In this document: positions 15,485-24,808 of the stretch, piece by piece
Layout: every line of letters begins with the position of its first letter
Numbering within the stretch: the stretch's first letter is position 1
Made by a program: the position numbers and the translations under genes
Notes under the pieces: generated by a model
What the model saw: the letters and a program-made list of their open reading frames with translations, nothing else
Database searches by the model: none
Told to the model about the DNA's origin: nothing
Virus record (IMG/VR): IMGVR_UViG_3300038436_000169
Coordinates: 1-41,428 of that record
Direction: 5' to 3' (one strand)
Origin: a virus
Length of the DNA stretch: 41,428 bases

Positions 15485-15853
15485 ATGCAAATCAAAGAAA
15501 CGTTGGCTCTTTTGGGTTTGATTGACCCGGCGGGAGCAGAAAGCTCGCAAAACCTGTCGGGTAACGCCTACTACAACAAAACAAGTGAAACATTCACCGA
15601 GGAAACCCACGGCACAGCTGTGATAGCATCAGAGGGGACTCTTGTCATTCCGTTCGGAGGGATTGAGGAAGCAAAGCGATTGTGTGTCAAAACCAGCGGA
15701 CCGTGCACTTACAAACTCAACGCGCTTACCGAAGCCCAACCGCTTAACGGGATTTTGTATCTGTCTGGCGATGCGACGCGGACTATTACCGCATGCACCG
15801 TTTCGGTTCCCGTTGGCGACCCAGTGACTGTCGAATGGCAAATTTTTGGTTAA
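15485..15853 (+). CDS. Hypothetical beta-rich virion protein (122 aa)
   Basis: Start chosen at ATG 15485 because GGAGG lies at 15475-15479; the ATG-like start 12 bases upstream overlaps that site. The sequence is beta-rich (GTAVIASEGTLVIPFGG, RTITACTVSVPVGDPVTVEW), like a small jelly-roll or Ig-like domain. It is the first gene after the island and precedes head-tail joining genes, so a head decoration or connector role is plausible but not shown by motifs. Confidence 0.6.
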   Translation: MQIKETLALLGLIDPAGAESSQNLSGNAYYNKTSETFTEETHGTAVIASEGTLVIPFGGIEEAKRLCVKTSGPCTYKLNALTEAQPLNGILYLSGDATRTITACTVSVPVGDPVTVEWQIFG

Positions 15854-15863
15854 GGAGGAAGGT

Positions 15864-16094
15864 ATGTTGTATTCAAAATTTTTTGCAGGCAGGGAACTCA
15901 AGGGTGTGAAGTTTGACAAGAACGGGTATAGCGATACGAAGGTCAGCCCGGAGAAATTGAAACTGTTGAAGACGTTCGGCATTGAGGAGAAAGACCCCGA
16001 AAGCGAAGCTCCCGAAAAAGCGATTGGTATTGAGCTATCCACAGATGTCGGACCTGTGTCCGTTGACAAAACCAAAAAACCGAGCAAGCCATGA
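15864..16094 (+). CDS. Small hypothetical protein (76 aa)
   Basis: Starts at ATG 15864 after AAGGAGG; a TTG further upstream runs through this site and is rejected. The N-terminal half (MLYSKFFAGRELKGVKFDKN) is basic and the C-terminal half acidic then lysine-rich, probably flexible. It overlaps the next gene by four bases (ATGA). It resembles small head-tail proteins that precede the tail completion proteins, but nothing defines a family. Confidence 0.55.
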   Translation: MLYSKFFAGRELKGVKFDKNGYSDTKVSPEKLKLLKTFGIEEKDPESEAPEKAIGIELSTDVGPVSVDKTKKPSKP

Positions 16095-16348
16095 CGGAGC
16101 TGTGCCTGTTTGAAAACCGCGTCTATCAGGGAGAATACAAATCCAGCGTCCGCGAGTTTTGGGATGAGAAAACCAAAAACCAGCTCCACGCAACCTGCTC
16201 CGTTTCCTTTGCCAACAAAATCCTTATTTTAGGCGTTGGCAAGATGCTCACTATCCGCAACCTGACCTACAAAATCATAGCGGAAGAGGAATCGAAGGAC
16301 GGCATCTGGACAACCTACTACCTCACCCGCCACGAACGGAGGGATTGA
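16091..16348 (+). CDS. Putative head-closure / head-tail joining protein
   Basis: 85 residues, overlapping both neighbours by ATGA or a shared base. The predicted fold is a small beta-barrel: LFENRVYQGEYKSSVREFWD, ATCSVSFANKILILGVG and MLTIRNLTYKIIAEEESKDG look like consecutive strands. The place between connector and tail completion genes fits a stopper (SPP1 gp16-type) protein. Assignment is by order and predicted fold. Confidence 0.45.
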   Translation: MTELCLFENRVYQGEYKSSVREFWDEKTKNQLHATCSVSFANKILILGVGKMLTIRNLTYKIIAEEESKDGIWTTYYLTRHERRD

Positions 16349-16869
16349 TGGAAACGCGATTTGCCAACGGAGTCCTGCAATACGTCCACGAGTTCCGAAA
16401 GGACTTGCCCTACAATATCGCCGTGGCTATTCTGGGAACGAGCTTCTTACACATGCCCGTCGATACGGGACACATGATGCGCAATACCAAAATTGTCAAA
16501 ACACCAGAAGGCGAAGCGCAACTTCAAACCCTGACACGATATGCTTTTGAGCAATATGAAAATCTGCATTGGCACTTCAAGGTTGGCGGGGAGTATAAGA
16601 GTATATCGCGGTCGGTCGCATTACGCAAAGAGGAATATTCCCGTATCAAGAATTTGAGCGGTTCGGCAAAATTTAAAGAAAGCTATTGGTCCAAATACAA
16701 CGCTTTGAAAAGCGAGGGAAAACTCACGCGCGATGACAAACCGCCCCGATGGTTTTTGACGGCGTATGAAGAGGTAATGGCGGGAAAGGCAAACGGGATT
16801 GTAGCAAAGACCGTGGCGGAAGCGAGGGCAAAAGCCAAACAAGGCGCGTATTACAAGGTCGAGGTGTAG
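16348..16869 (+). CDS. Putative tail completion / minor capsid protein (HK97 gp10-like)
   Basis: 173 residues from ATG 16348, which overlaps the preceding TGA. The motif MPVDTGHMMRNTKIVK with later RYAFEQYENLHWHFK is typical of gp10-type proteins, which carry a P-x-D-T-G-x-L/M-R core and a following Y-A-x-x-x-E/Q-x-G-like strand. PPRWFLTAYEE near the C-terminus also fits. It would cap the tail tube or join head and tail. Confidence 0.65.
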   Translation: METRFANGVLQYVHEFRKDLPYNIAVAILGTSFLHMPVDTGHMMRNTKIVKTPEGEAQLQTLTRYAFEQYENLHWHFKVGGEYKSISRSVALRKEEYSRIKNLSGSAKFKESYWSKYNALKSEGKLTRDDKPPRWFLTAYEEVMAGKANGIVAKTVAEARAKAKQGAYYKVEV

Positions 16870-16878
16870 GGAGGGAGT

Positions 16879-17253
16879 ATGGAAGTATTTTGGAGAGATG
16901 TGCAGGCTCATGCAGCGAGCGTCGGTATAGAATTGAATTTTTTGAGATTCAAAGACTTGGAATCACCGGGCATCTGTTTTGAGATTGCGGACTCGTCGTT
17001 TGAAAAAGCATCGGAGTCCTACGAGAGTTATGAAATCGGGTTTGTGGTTCGCAGTCAGGACATCGCGGGGTTGCTTGCCTTAATAGACACTGTCGCGGGG
17101 TATGTCAAAACCCTCTCGAACACCGAAATTTCAAGCGACTATATCATTAACACGGTTCAGAAAGTCAAGCTCCCCGAATACAGCTATAACGATGATTTTT
17201 ACTTCGGACTTTTGCTGTATAAATTGGGAGTAACGAATAAGAATAATTTATAG
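16879..17253 (+). CDS. Putative tail terminator protein
   Basis: 124 residues between the gp10-like protein and the major tail protein, the usual place of a tail terminator. An alpha/beta protein with strands GICFEIADSSFE and SYEIGFVVRSQD and a long helix (DIAGLLALIDTVAGYVKTL), similar in layout to minor capsid/tail terminator proteins. It ends with a QKVKLPEYSYNDDFYFGLLLYK region. GGAGGG precedes ATG 16879. Confidence 0.55.
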   Translation: MEVFWRDVQAHAASVGIELNFLRFKDLESPGICFEIADSSFEKASESYESYEIGFVVRSQDIAGLLALIDTVAGYVKTLSNTEISSDYIINTVQKVKLPEYSYNDDFYFGLLLYKLGVTNKNNL

Positions 17254-17264
17254 GAGGAAAAACT

Positions 17265-17888
17265 ATGGATGGAGAAAGACTATTAACCGCTCGCGTGTTT
17301 GTCACGATTGTTTCGGGAAAAATTGATAAACTGCCGGCGGCTGTCATCAATTCGATTGTCACCAACAAGACCATACCCACAACTGCTTCGGCAACACCGC
17401 AAAGCTACATGCAGATTTTTACCAAGGGCGAGGTCAGTATCACCGTCAAAAAGGAAACCGAAAAGGTAGGAAATGACCAGGAAGGGACGACGGGTGTGTA
17501 TCGGAAAAGCACGTCGGTCACGGTTAAAATCCCGCTTTCCAAAACTGACTTTGATGCGATGATGTATTATTCAATGGTTGACCCGGACGCAGTTGCCGGT
17601 GATACCGTCGGATTTTACAAGGAAAACGCCGGCGTTCGGGAAAAAGGATTATCACTTTTAATTTACGACAAATCAACTGACAATGCAAACTTTACCGATA
17701 TCCCCGACTTTACCAATGACCCTGAGGCGCAGATTTTGTTTAACTGCGTCAATCTTGCGGACACCGTCAAGAAATTTGACGGCGGGCAAGATATTTGCGA
17801 GTTGGAGTTTGAAGCACTCGCTATTACTGACAGTGGAAGCGCGAAAGGCACCAAGGGCGGATTTGGAACTTTCGATATTGCGGCTTAA
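17265..17888 (+). CDS. Major tail tube protein
   Basis: 207 residues, beta-rich, at the expected place before the tail chaperone and tape measure. Alternating strands (ARVFVTIVSG, EVSITVKKETEKVG, SVTVKIPLSK, LSLLIYDKS, DICELEFEALAIT) and a Gly-rich C-terminus (KGTKGGFGTF) suit a tail-tube subunit. It would polymerise into the siphovirus tube. AGGAGG at 17252-17257. A terminator hairpin follows the gene, consistent with extra control of an abundant protein. Confidence 0.7.
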   Translation: MDGERLLTARVFVTIVSGKIDKLPAAVINSIVTNKTIPTTASATPQSYMQIFTKGEVSITVKKETEKVGNDQEGTTGVYRKSTSVTVKIPLSKTDFDAMMYYSMVDPDAVAGDTVGFYKENAGVREKGLSLLIYDKSTDNANFTDIPDFTNDPEAQILFNCVNLADTVKKFDGGQDICELEFEALAITDSGSAKGTKGGFGTFDIAA

Positions 17889-17902
17889 AATTAAAAAAAC
17901 AA

Positions 17903-17933
17903 CGGAGGGGCGAAAGCCCTTCCCGTCTTTATT
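17903..17933 (+). terminator. Terminator or attenuator after the tail tube gene
   Basis: GGAGGGGC-GAAA-GCCCTTCC is an 8-bp stem with a GNRA tetraloop, followed by CGTCTTTATTTG. The tail CCGTCTTTATTT is also present after the hairpin at 7139. It probably gives partial termination, so the tail tube message exceeds that for downstream genes. Confidence 0.75.
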
Positions 17934-17950
17934 TGTAGGGAGAGAGAACA

Positions 17951-18643
17951 ATGATTTTTATTGACGACCGTGAGTTTTTCATATCCGAAAAACCCAGTAA
18001 AATAGAGGATTTTCAAGATGTAACGCTATACAGGGTTAATCTCTTGACCGTCATCAAAATTGACGAGCTGTGGAAGAAATTTGAGACAACGGAGATTGAA
18101 GCGGTGAAGGAAGAGGTTATCCGTCAGTTTTTGGGACTGACCACCAATCTGAAAGAATTTGACAAACACTCCATCGCCGACCTTTCGGAATTATTCAAAG
18201 AGGCATACAGTTTCAACTTTCCGAAAATCATTGAACGCAACTCAAACGGGGCTGTTTCCTCTTTGGAAACGGAAAAATCCATCTATACGCGGATACTTCG
18301 GATAGCGGAAACCATGGCAAGCGTTTACAACTATACAATCGATTATATCCTTCATAATGTAAACTTGGTGCAAGCCTTATGCCTTCAAAAGAAATTGGAG
18401 GCGCGTCAGGCATCGGTTCATCTCCATCAGCTCTACGCAAACAGCCAGTCGGGAGAGGCAAGGCAGGAATACCAAACCGAACTTATCGGGCTCATTAACG
18501 GCTACGTTATTTCAAAAACATCGGTCGAAGAGGCACTCCGAGAAGCCAAAAACAATCCCGACATAGCAGGCAAAACTTTAAGCGAATATCTGGCAAACCG
18601 CCAAAAAAAGATGATGGAGGAAGCAAATGGGAGAGGAGAATAA
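17951..18643 (+). CDS. Putative tail assembly chaperone
   Basis: 230 residues, helical, directly before the tape measure gene and overlapping it by 17 bases, the standard chaperone position. It starts with IDDREFFISEKPSKIEDFQDVTLY, followed by acidic helices and a C-terminal EYLANRQKKMMEEANGRGE. Near the end lies A-AAA-AAG (18604-18610), a known -1 slippery heptamer, which would add about 31 residues in the other frame. Chaperones often use such a frameshift, but the extension here is short, so this is uncertain. Confidence 0.6.
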   Translation: MIFIDDREFFISEKPSKIEDFQDVTLYRVNLLTVIKIDELWKKFETTEIEAVKEEVIRQFLGLTTNLKEFDKHSIADLSELFKEAYSFNFPKIIERNSNGAVSSLETEKSIYTRILRIAETMASVYNYTIDYILHNVNLVQALCLQKKLEARQASVHLHQLYANSQSGEARQEYQTELIGLINGYVISKTSVEEALREAKNNPDIAGKTLSEYLANRQKKMMEEANGRGE

Positions 18644-21600
18644 GGGCAGTCTTTTTAACGGCGGTGGTGTTCTTTTCACCATCGATGCCGACGGCAAACC
18701 CGTGATGACCGAAATTGCAAATATAGAGAACGCATTCAAAAAGAGTGCGAAGGAAATTAAGAAAAACTATAAGACGGCGCTGTCCGATTTGGACACCAAA
18801 ATGAAAGCAGGAATAGACACCAAGCAAGCCAAAAGCGATGTGAAACGCTTGAAAAAAGAGATTGAGGCGGAACTCGCGCAATTCAAGACTGGGAAAATCA
18901 CATTTGACGCAGGACGGGTGAGAGAACTCAACGAATCGCTTGCGCAGGCAAAAGGCATGTTAACAGGTTCTGGCGGTATCGGAAACATTATGCAGGGCGT
19001 CCTGCAAGGAATCGGGCATAGCATTATGAACTTTGCCACCCAAGCCGTCGGAAACCTTATCGGCGCTTTCAAAAACGGAATCCAGACCGCTATCGATTTC
19101 AATGAAGCCACCTCAAAGTTTATGGTGGTTTTCAAGGGAGTTGAAAAAGAAGCGTTACAAATGCGGGATACGCTCGTTCTCAGTTACGGAATGAGCAAGG
19201 TCGAGGCGACCAAGTTTTTATCGAGCGCTCAAGACCTTCTCGTTCCGATGGGGATGGCGCGGGATAAAGCTCAAGAATTATCAAGCGGAATGGTTAAGCT
19301 TGCCGCCGATATCGGATCGTTCTCAAATAATTCTACCGAAGAAGTTTTCGATAACCTCCAGAGCGCTATGGTGGGTAATTATATTGCGATGAAAAAATAC
19401 GGTATTATTATTAACGAAATAAGATTGAAAGAAGAGGGTTGGACAAAGGAAATGAGCCAAGCGGAAAAAGCCCAATTAATATTTAAGATTATGGCGGAAG
19501 GTAGCGCTGATGCGATGGGGGATTTTGGCAGGACAATCGATTCATCTGCGAACCAAATCAAGATTCTGAACGCAACGATGACAAATCTTTGGCAACAAAT
19601 GGGCGAGGGAGTGGAGAAATACCTCAACCCGTTTTTGCAGGGATTGAATGACTGGCTTATCAATTTTGAGCAGATTGACGACCTGACCAAGCGATATATT
19701 TCCACTACCGACCAGCTCCAGCAGGTGATGAAAGACCTTGCCGAAGCCGAGGCGAACGGCGATGAAGAGGAACGGCTCAAGCTCGAGACAAAGAAAATAA
19801 AGCTGCAGGACAGGCAAATCAAGAATGTTCAGCTGATGTCCAAAAAGACATCGGAATACTTTACCGAACTCAACAAGCTCAAAGACCCTTTCGACATCAA
19901 GACGGAGCGTATAACCGAATACGAGCAGGATTTGCAGAAAATTGAGGAATTAAGAAAGAGGCTTGACGAGCTTAAGAAAATCGACACTTCGGGAATGACA
20001 ACAATTGAAAAGCACAACCTTGACAAGCAGATTAACGAAATAGAAAACCAGATGACCGAGCTCAACTCCAAAATTGCATCCAAAAAAGGTGATTTTTACC
20101 GGTCGACAAAACAAATAACGGATAAAATTATTGCTGGGCTTACTCCCGAACGCCGAGCATTAGAATCTGCTACCGGGGTGTATAAAGACCAATTGATTTT
20201 ACAGCTAAATATTGCGGAAAAAGAATCGGATAAAATTTTGAAAAGGATTGAAGAAAACTACAACGAGCATAACGAGAGGCTTGGAAAATACAAGCTAACA
20301 ATGGTTGCAAGAGCTCTTTATCAAGATTTAGAGACAAAAATCGAAATAGCCGAAAAAAATAAACCACAAACCAAAAACACCGGTGGGGATGATGGCGGGG
20401 GGGCAAAAGTAAAATTTATAGATGAATTAGATGAATATAAAAGATTATATAAAATAGGACAATTGCAAACTGCTGATTACTATCAAAAACTAATTAATTT
20501 ACAGAAAAAATTTACTGATGAATATAATCGAATTAATAAAAAAGGTGGAATTGGGGTTACTGAAGATGAAGGAAAAATAACCCAAAAATACGAAACCATA
20601 ATTGATGAAATAAATAGTATTTATGAAAATAATGCTAAAGAACTGATTGATGCTTTTGAAGAGGAAAACAAAGCAAAAGATGATTATCTTACCAAAGCCG
20701 ATGAGTTTCTTGTCCGTATGGATGCCCAAAAAACAGCGTTAGGACAGGGAGTGTATAACTCGGACGCAATGATTGAGTTTATTAAAAAATTAAATGAGCA
20801 ACGAGCGGCTATTAAAGGAGTAAGTGATGTTCAATATATTTTAGAACAGAATGAATTAGGTTTAATAAAAACTGAATCGCAAAAAAAAGCAATATTAACT
20901 CAAATCAATCAATTATTAAAAGAAAGATTTTCACAAGAAAAAGCAAATGCAATTTTAGCACTTTCACAAAAAAACGATAGTGACCCAAAAATAAAAAAAT
21001 TTAAAGAAGAGAAAAAAGCGCTTGAAGCTCTTCAAAAACAGCTTTCCAAAACAAGCAAACCGCTGGAGAAAAAGGCATTTGATGATGCAACCGAGGCGGG
21101 GAAAAAACTGAATGAGGAATATGAAAAACTCATTGAAAATATGAACAAGCTCGGGAAGTGGCGTTCGCTGGATGTTGGCAATGCCTTACTTCGTCAACTT
21201 TTTGAAAACTGGGAAGGGATTGTCGGTGAGGTATACGACTTTGGTGTGGCTATGAAAAAGCAAGAAGACGCCGTGGCGGGACTTGCCATCAAAAACGCTC
21301 TACTTATCACGCAGGAAAGGGATTTAAACCAGATTAAAGTAAATATAATCGCTGGGCAAAACAGGCTTAATGAATTACAAGCGAAATACAACGAACTGCA
21401 AGACCCAAAGAAACGCAAGGAATATGAGAAATTAATGAAAAAACAAAAAGATATAACTGCGGATTGGCAAGATGAATATCGCAATATGGAAGATTCGATA
21501 AATGATACTGGGAACGAAATGAAAGATTTGCAGGGCAATTCGGACGAAGCTACTAACGCTATGGCTGGCGGTTTTGTTGCGGTTGCCACTATTGTTGCCG

Positions 21601-23102
21601 ACGAGCTTCTGGTTGCTTGGAATCGCTTTGACGAGGTGATGGAAGAAACGGGTGATGAAGCGATGGCTTGGGGTGAGGCGATGGAAACCGTTCTGTTGGA
21701 TTTGGTTTCGCAAATTCCAATCGTGGGCAAATTACTCGCAAAACTGCTGGATGGAGCAATCACAACCGATGCAGAACAACGAGAGGAAAATCTTGCAAAG
21801 ATAGATGATGCAATGGCGGAATATGAGCATCGGCTTAACATGATGACGGATGAAGAACGCGAAGCCAACCTTAAAAATGAGATTGCATTTAATAAAGCAA
21901 TCCTTGCGCAATTGGAAGAACAAGACGCGGATAAAGAGGACATCTGGGCGCAGGAAGAAAAGATTTTTGGCCTTGAGCAAGACCTTCTTGAAATTGAGGA
22001 GCAGAAAACAGAAGAAATAAAAAAGCAACAAGAGGAATTGGATAACCTGAACAACCAGCTCAAAAATATGTATGAGACGGAAGAGGGGAAACAACTGTCG
22101 AATCGCGCGCAGGAGTTTGAACGATTGGTTTCGTCGGGACAGCTCGATATGGGCGTCACCGAGGATGTTCAAACTGCTATTGATTTCTATCAGGGTTTGG
22201 CAGACAAGGCAAAGGAACTGGGACTGGAAGACGAAATGAATACCTATCTGGATAAGGTTGCGGATTTAACGGGCTCTTTGCAATCTTCCCGAACCTATGG
22301 AGAGGACACGACCAGCACAGAAACCAAAGAAGCCGTTGACAATCTAATGTCCTCCATTGGAACGGTCGAAACCGATGCACAATCTGCCGTTGACAATTCC
22401 GACGAGGGTAAAGACCTGCTCCAGCAGATAGCGGATAATACTGCCAACATTGCGAATAACACAATGCCACAAGTTGAAAACATGCCAACCTTTGATAAGC
22501 CTGAAAATAATTTTGAGCATACCTATCAACCAAGCTATGAAAACAGACCTGCAGAACCTGCACAGGAAACATCAAGTAATTCGGGGCAATCCATAGGAAT
22601 TGGAATTGGTGTGGGCGCTACAGCTGGAGCGGCAGTCGGCACAGCCATACTTCCTGGGATAGGGACGGCTGTTGGAGCGGTTGTTGGGGGTTTAGCTGGC
22701 GCAATTGGGGGGTGGTTCGGTTCGCTTTTTTCCTCACACTCTGGCGGGCTTGCGGGAACGGATAAAACCTTTGAAGACCTGAAAAAAGAGGGGCTCAAGG
22801 ATGACGAAATTATTGCCAAGCTCCAAAAGGGCGAAATGGTTATCCCGCGGGAACTGACCAAGGAGCTTCTCAGTCCGTCCGCTTCGCTTTCGGCGTTCGA
22901 TAATTGGAAGGACAGCGCGCTTATGCCAAAAATAAAAGGTATTTCGACTAACACAACCAACAACCTGACCCAGCGCACCGAACTCAATTTTGGTAAAATC
23001 GAAATCCACACTCAAGCCACCGACCCCGACAGAATAGCCAGCGATATGCTTTTGTCCATTAATAAAGTCCTCAAGAAAAACGGAAGGGAGGGAATTTTAT
23101 GA
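18627..23102 (+). CDS. Tail tape measure protein
   Basis: 1491 residues, by far the longest gene, setting tail length. The N-terminal 120 residues are charged and coiled-coil-like. A hydrophobic region follows (GIGNIMQGVLQGIGHSIMNF), then a FNEATSKFMVVFKGVEKEA and SAQDLLVPMGMARDKAQEL block typical of phage tail tape measures. The middle is long coiled coil. Near residue 1310-1360 a glycine-zipper segment (IGIGIGVGATAGAAVGTAIL) precedes a SHSGGLAGTDKTF and GEMVIPRELTKEL motif typical of tape measure C-termini. A segment about 20340-21010 is noticeably more AT-rich than the rest, suggesting a swapped domain. Confidence 0.93.
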   Translation: MGEENKGSLFNGGGVLFTIDADGKPVMTEIANIENAFKKSAKEIKKNYKTALSDLDTKMKAGIDTKQAKSDVKRLKKEIEAELAQFKTGKITFDAGRVRELNESLAQAKGMLTGSGGIGNIMQGVLQGIGHSIMNFATQAVGNLIGAFKNGIQTAIDFNEATSKFMVVFKGVEKEALQMRDTLVLSYGMSKVEATKFLSSAQDLLVPMGMARDKAQELSSGMVKLAADIGSFSNNSTEEVFDNLQSAMVGNYIAMKKYGIIINEIRLKEEGWTKEMSQAEKAQLIFKIMAEGSADAMGDFGRTIDSSANQIKILNATMTNLWQQMGEGVEKYLNPFLQGLNDWLINFEQIDDLTKRYISTTDQLQQVMKDLAEAEANGDEEERLKLETKKIKLQDRQIKNVQLMSKKTSEYFTELNKLKDPFDIKTERITEYEQDLQKIEELRKRLDELKKIDTSGMTTIEKHNLDKQINEIENQMTELNSKIASKKGDFYRSTKQITDKIIAGLTPERRALESATGVYKDQLILQLNIAEKESDKILKRIEENYNEHNERLGKYKLTMVARALYQDLETKIEIAEKNKPQTKNTGGDDGGGAKVKFIDELDEYKRLYKIGQLQTADYYQKLINLQKKFTDEYNRINKKGGIGVTEDEGKITQKYETIIDEINSIYENNAKELIDAFEEENKAKDDYLTKADEFLVRMDAQKTALGQGVYNSDAMIEFIKKLNEQRAAIKGVSDVQYILEQNELGLIKTESQKKAILTQINQLLKERFSQEKANAILALSQKNDSDPKIKKFKEEKKALEALQKQLSKTSKPLEKKAFDDATEAGKKLNEEYEKLIENMNKLGKWRSLDVGNALLRQLFENWEGIVGEVYDFGVAMKKQEDAVAGLAIKNALLITQERDLNQIKVNIIAGQNRLNELQAKYNELQDPKKRKEYEKLMKKQKDITADWQDEYRNMEDSINDTGNEMKDLQGNSDEATNAMAGGFVAVATIVADELLVAWNRFDEVMEETGDEAMAWGEAMETVLLDLVSQIPIVGKLLAKLLDGAITTDAEQREENLAKIDDAMAEYEHRLNMMTDEEREANLKNEIAFNKAILAQLEEQDADKEDIWAQEEKIFGLEQDLLEIEEQKTEEIKKQQEELDNLNNQLKNMYETEEGKQLSNRAQEFERLVSSGQLDMGVTEDVQTAIDFYQGLADKAKELGLEDEMNTYLDKVADLTGSLQSSRTYGEDTTSTETKEAVDNLMSSIGTVETDAQSAVDNSDEGKDLLQQIADNTANIANNTMPQVENMPTFDKPENNFEHTYQPSYENRPAEPAQETSSNSGQSIGIGIGVGATAGAAVGTAILPGIGTAVGAVVGGLAGAIGGWFGSLFSSHSGGLAGTDKTFEDLKKEGLKDDEIIAKLQKGEMVIPRELTKELLSPSASLSAFDNWKDSALMPKIKGISTNTTNNLTQRTELNFGKIEIHTQATDPDRIASDMLLSINKVLKKNGREGIL

Positions 23103-24799
23103 TATTACGAAACGACTTTGTAAAACAGATAGAGAGCGAGGAATTAGACCATTTGTTTCCGCTTAAGAAGGTATCAGGCGCTCTCGCTGTCAACACCGCA
23201 AATTACTATCGTGTTAGCGATATAAGTTTGGATGGCTTGGACATCAAATACGTATCCGAAACAGGAAGCGATGCAACAGGGGATGGCAGTATCGGCAATC
23301 CGTGGCGGACTGTATCTGGACATATGATAGTTGGAGCGTCGACTTTTTTCTTTATCCTTTCTGAAACTTTTTCAGATTCTGGTTCATTGAGCTTTGGAGG
23401 GCTGTTTTATAACTACCAGATTGCAGGATATAACAAACGGGTGGAATTGCAGGATATAGGTTTCACAAACCCGGGCTACGGAAAAGGGTCAATCATATGG
23501 TATAATATAGATTTCAAGCCTTCGGCGAGGAATATCACCAATGATTCGTGGACGCACTTTTTTCAATCATGCTCATTCTTTCAAAATTCTGGCGGGTATA
23601 AGGTGGTTTTTGGGAGCGGTTCAGAAGTGAGTTTTAAGGGTTGTTATATCGGGTCATCTTCGTTTATAGATATTTCAGGAATAACAAACGGATTTAATCT
23701 TGGTTCTGCATATAATTACATTATCCGATATTGCTGGACTGAACAGTATATCAGCACAATGCTTGGTAACAGGGCGGATATCAGAAACTGCTATATCAAG
23801 TCCAATTTAACAGTGGAGCATCGGTTACAACGGTTGTATAACACAATTATTGAGGGAAATATTACAGTCCTGCCTGATATTTACTGGGGTGGTGAAGCAT
23901 TTATTGAATCAATCTTGCTTAAAGGTTCGTATACAGGCGTTAAAGCAGATATATCAAGAATCATCGAGGTGAATAATATTGAGCTTTCCGATGATTTTTG
24001 GAATGTTTCTCAACCTGAGTTTCAAATCCGAGAAAAAATTTATACCTTTGCAGATATCGGGCACACGTTTTGTCTGGATTTGACCAACCGAAAGATAGAA
24101 TTAGACATCGGGATGGTAAACCGATTCGATTATTCCGATGACACCGACTCCGAAAGACAAGTCAATAACGCCACCAATATTAACAAAATTATCTCGTTTT
24201 GGCTTGATGGTGATGAATATAGGAAAATCCAGTATTCGCTAAAAAAAGGCGGGTATTTCATTCTTTCCGATTTTGACAGAGCTGCGGATATTCTCAAAAA
24301 GAATCCAGAAAGCACCGACCATCGCAATATTTTAATGAGTTATCAGCAAGGATTGGGGTATTTCTTTCAACTGAATGATGATGTTTTTCGATATGAAGAC
24401 GGAGCGGAAACCTACAAATGGGAAGGGTATATTGCTGAAATGGTTCAATATGAATCCTTTGATGACCTCAATCCTACGCATTTGGATTGGATTTATATTG
24501 AAAAGACAATCAGACATTTGTTCTACACCGAATCCGAGTGGTTCTATCGATTTCAAACCATAAACGCGCCTTCCGACAATTATCGCGTGGATAATCCTTA
24601 CAATTACGTCTACCATTACCCGATGCACGCTTGCATTATGGCGTATAAGCTCTATACCCTTTATGATTTCAAGGTTGATGACACAATGGGGGAAGATAAG
24701 GTTTACAAAATTCAATTAACCCTGAAAGAAAAACGGTTTGACAGTGTCCGCAACAACCTGCTTATCACCGCGAAAGCGGGCAATATTGTTCGACCATAG
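23099..24799 (+). CDS. Tail-tip protein with beta-helix (tailspike-like) domain
   Basis: 566 residues, overlapping the tape measure gene by four bases. Residues about 45-75 carry YVSETGSDATGDGSIGNPW, the common entry motif of right-handed beta-helix tailspikes and pectate-lyase-like proteins. Repeated short strands follow to about residue 290 (IRNCYIKSNL, IYNTII-like turns). The C-terminal half is alpha/beta and may bind the tail tip. It probably recognises or degrades surface polysaccharide, but no catalytic residues can be assigned. In this position a distal tail protein is usual, so a fusion of structural and receptor-binding parts is possible. Confidence 0.65.
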   Translation: MILRNDFVKQIESEELDHLFPLKKVSGALAVNTANYYRVSDISLDGLDIKYVSETGSDATGDGSIGNPWRTVSGHMIVGASTFFFILSETFSDSGSLSFGGLFYNYQIAGYNKRVELQDIGFTNPGYGKGSIIWYNIDFKPSARNITNDSWTHFFQSCSFFQNSGGYKVVFGSGSEVSFKGCYIGSSSFIDISGITNGFNLGSAYNYIIRYCWTEQYISTMLGNRADIRNCYIKSNLTVEHRLQRLYNTIIEGNITVLPDIYWGGEAFIESILLKGSYTGVKADISRIIEVNNIELSDDFWNVSQPEFQIREKIYTFADIGHTFCLDLTNRKIELDIGMVNRFDYSDDTDSERQVNNATNINKIISFWLDGDEYRKIQYSLKKGGYFILSDFDRAADILKKNPESTDHRNILMSYQQGLGYFFQLNDDVFRYEDGAETYKWEGYIAEMVQYESFDDLNPTHLDWIYIEKTIRHLFYTESEWFYRFQTINAPSDNYRVDNPYNYVYHYPMHACIMAYKLYTLYDFKVDDTMGEDKVYKIQLTLKEKRFDSVRNNLLITAKAGNIVRP

Positions 24800-24808
24800 G
24801 AGTGTCCA

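Noticed and set aside
21194-22172. Long minus-strand open frames opposite the tape measure gene
   Set aside because: Serine-rich translations created by reading the complement of Glu/Lys-rich coiled coil; typical antisense artefacts.
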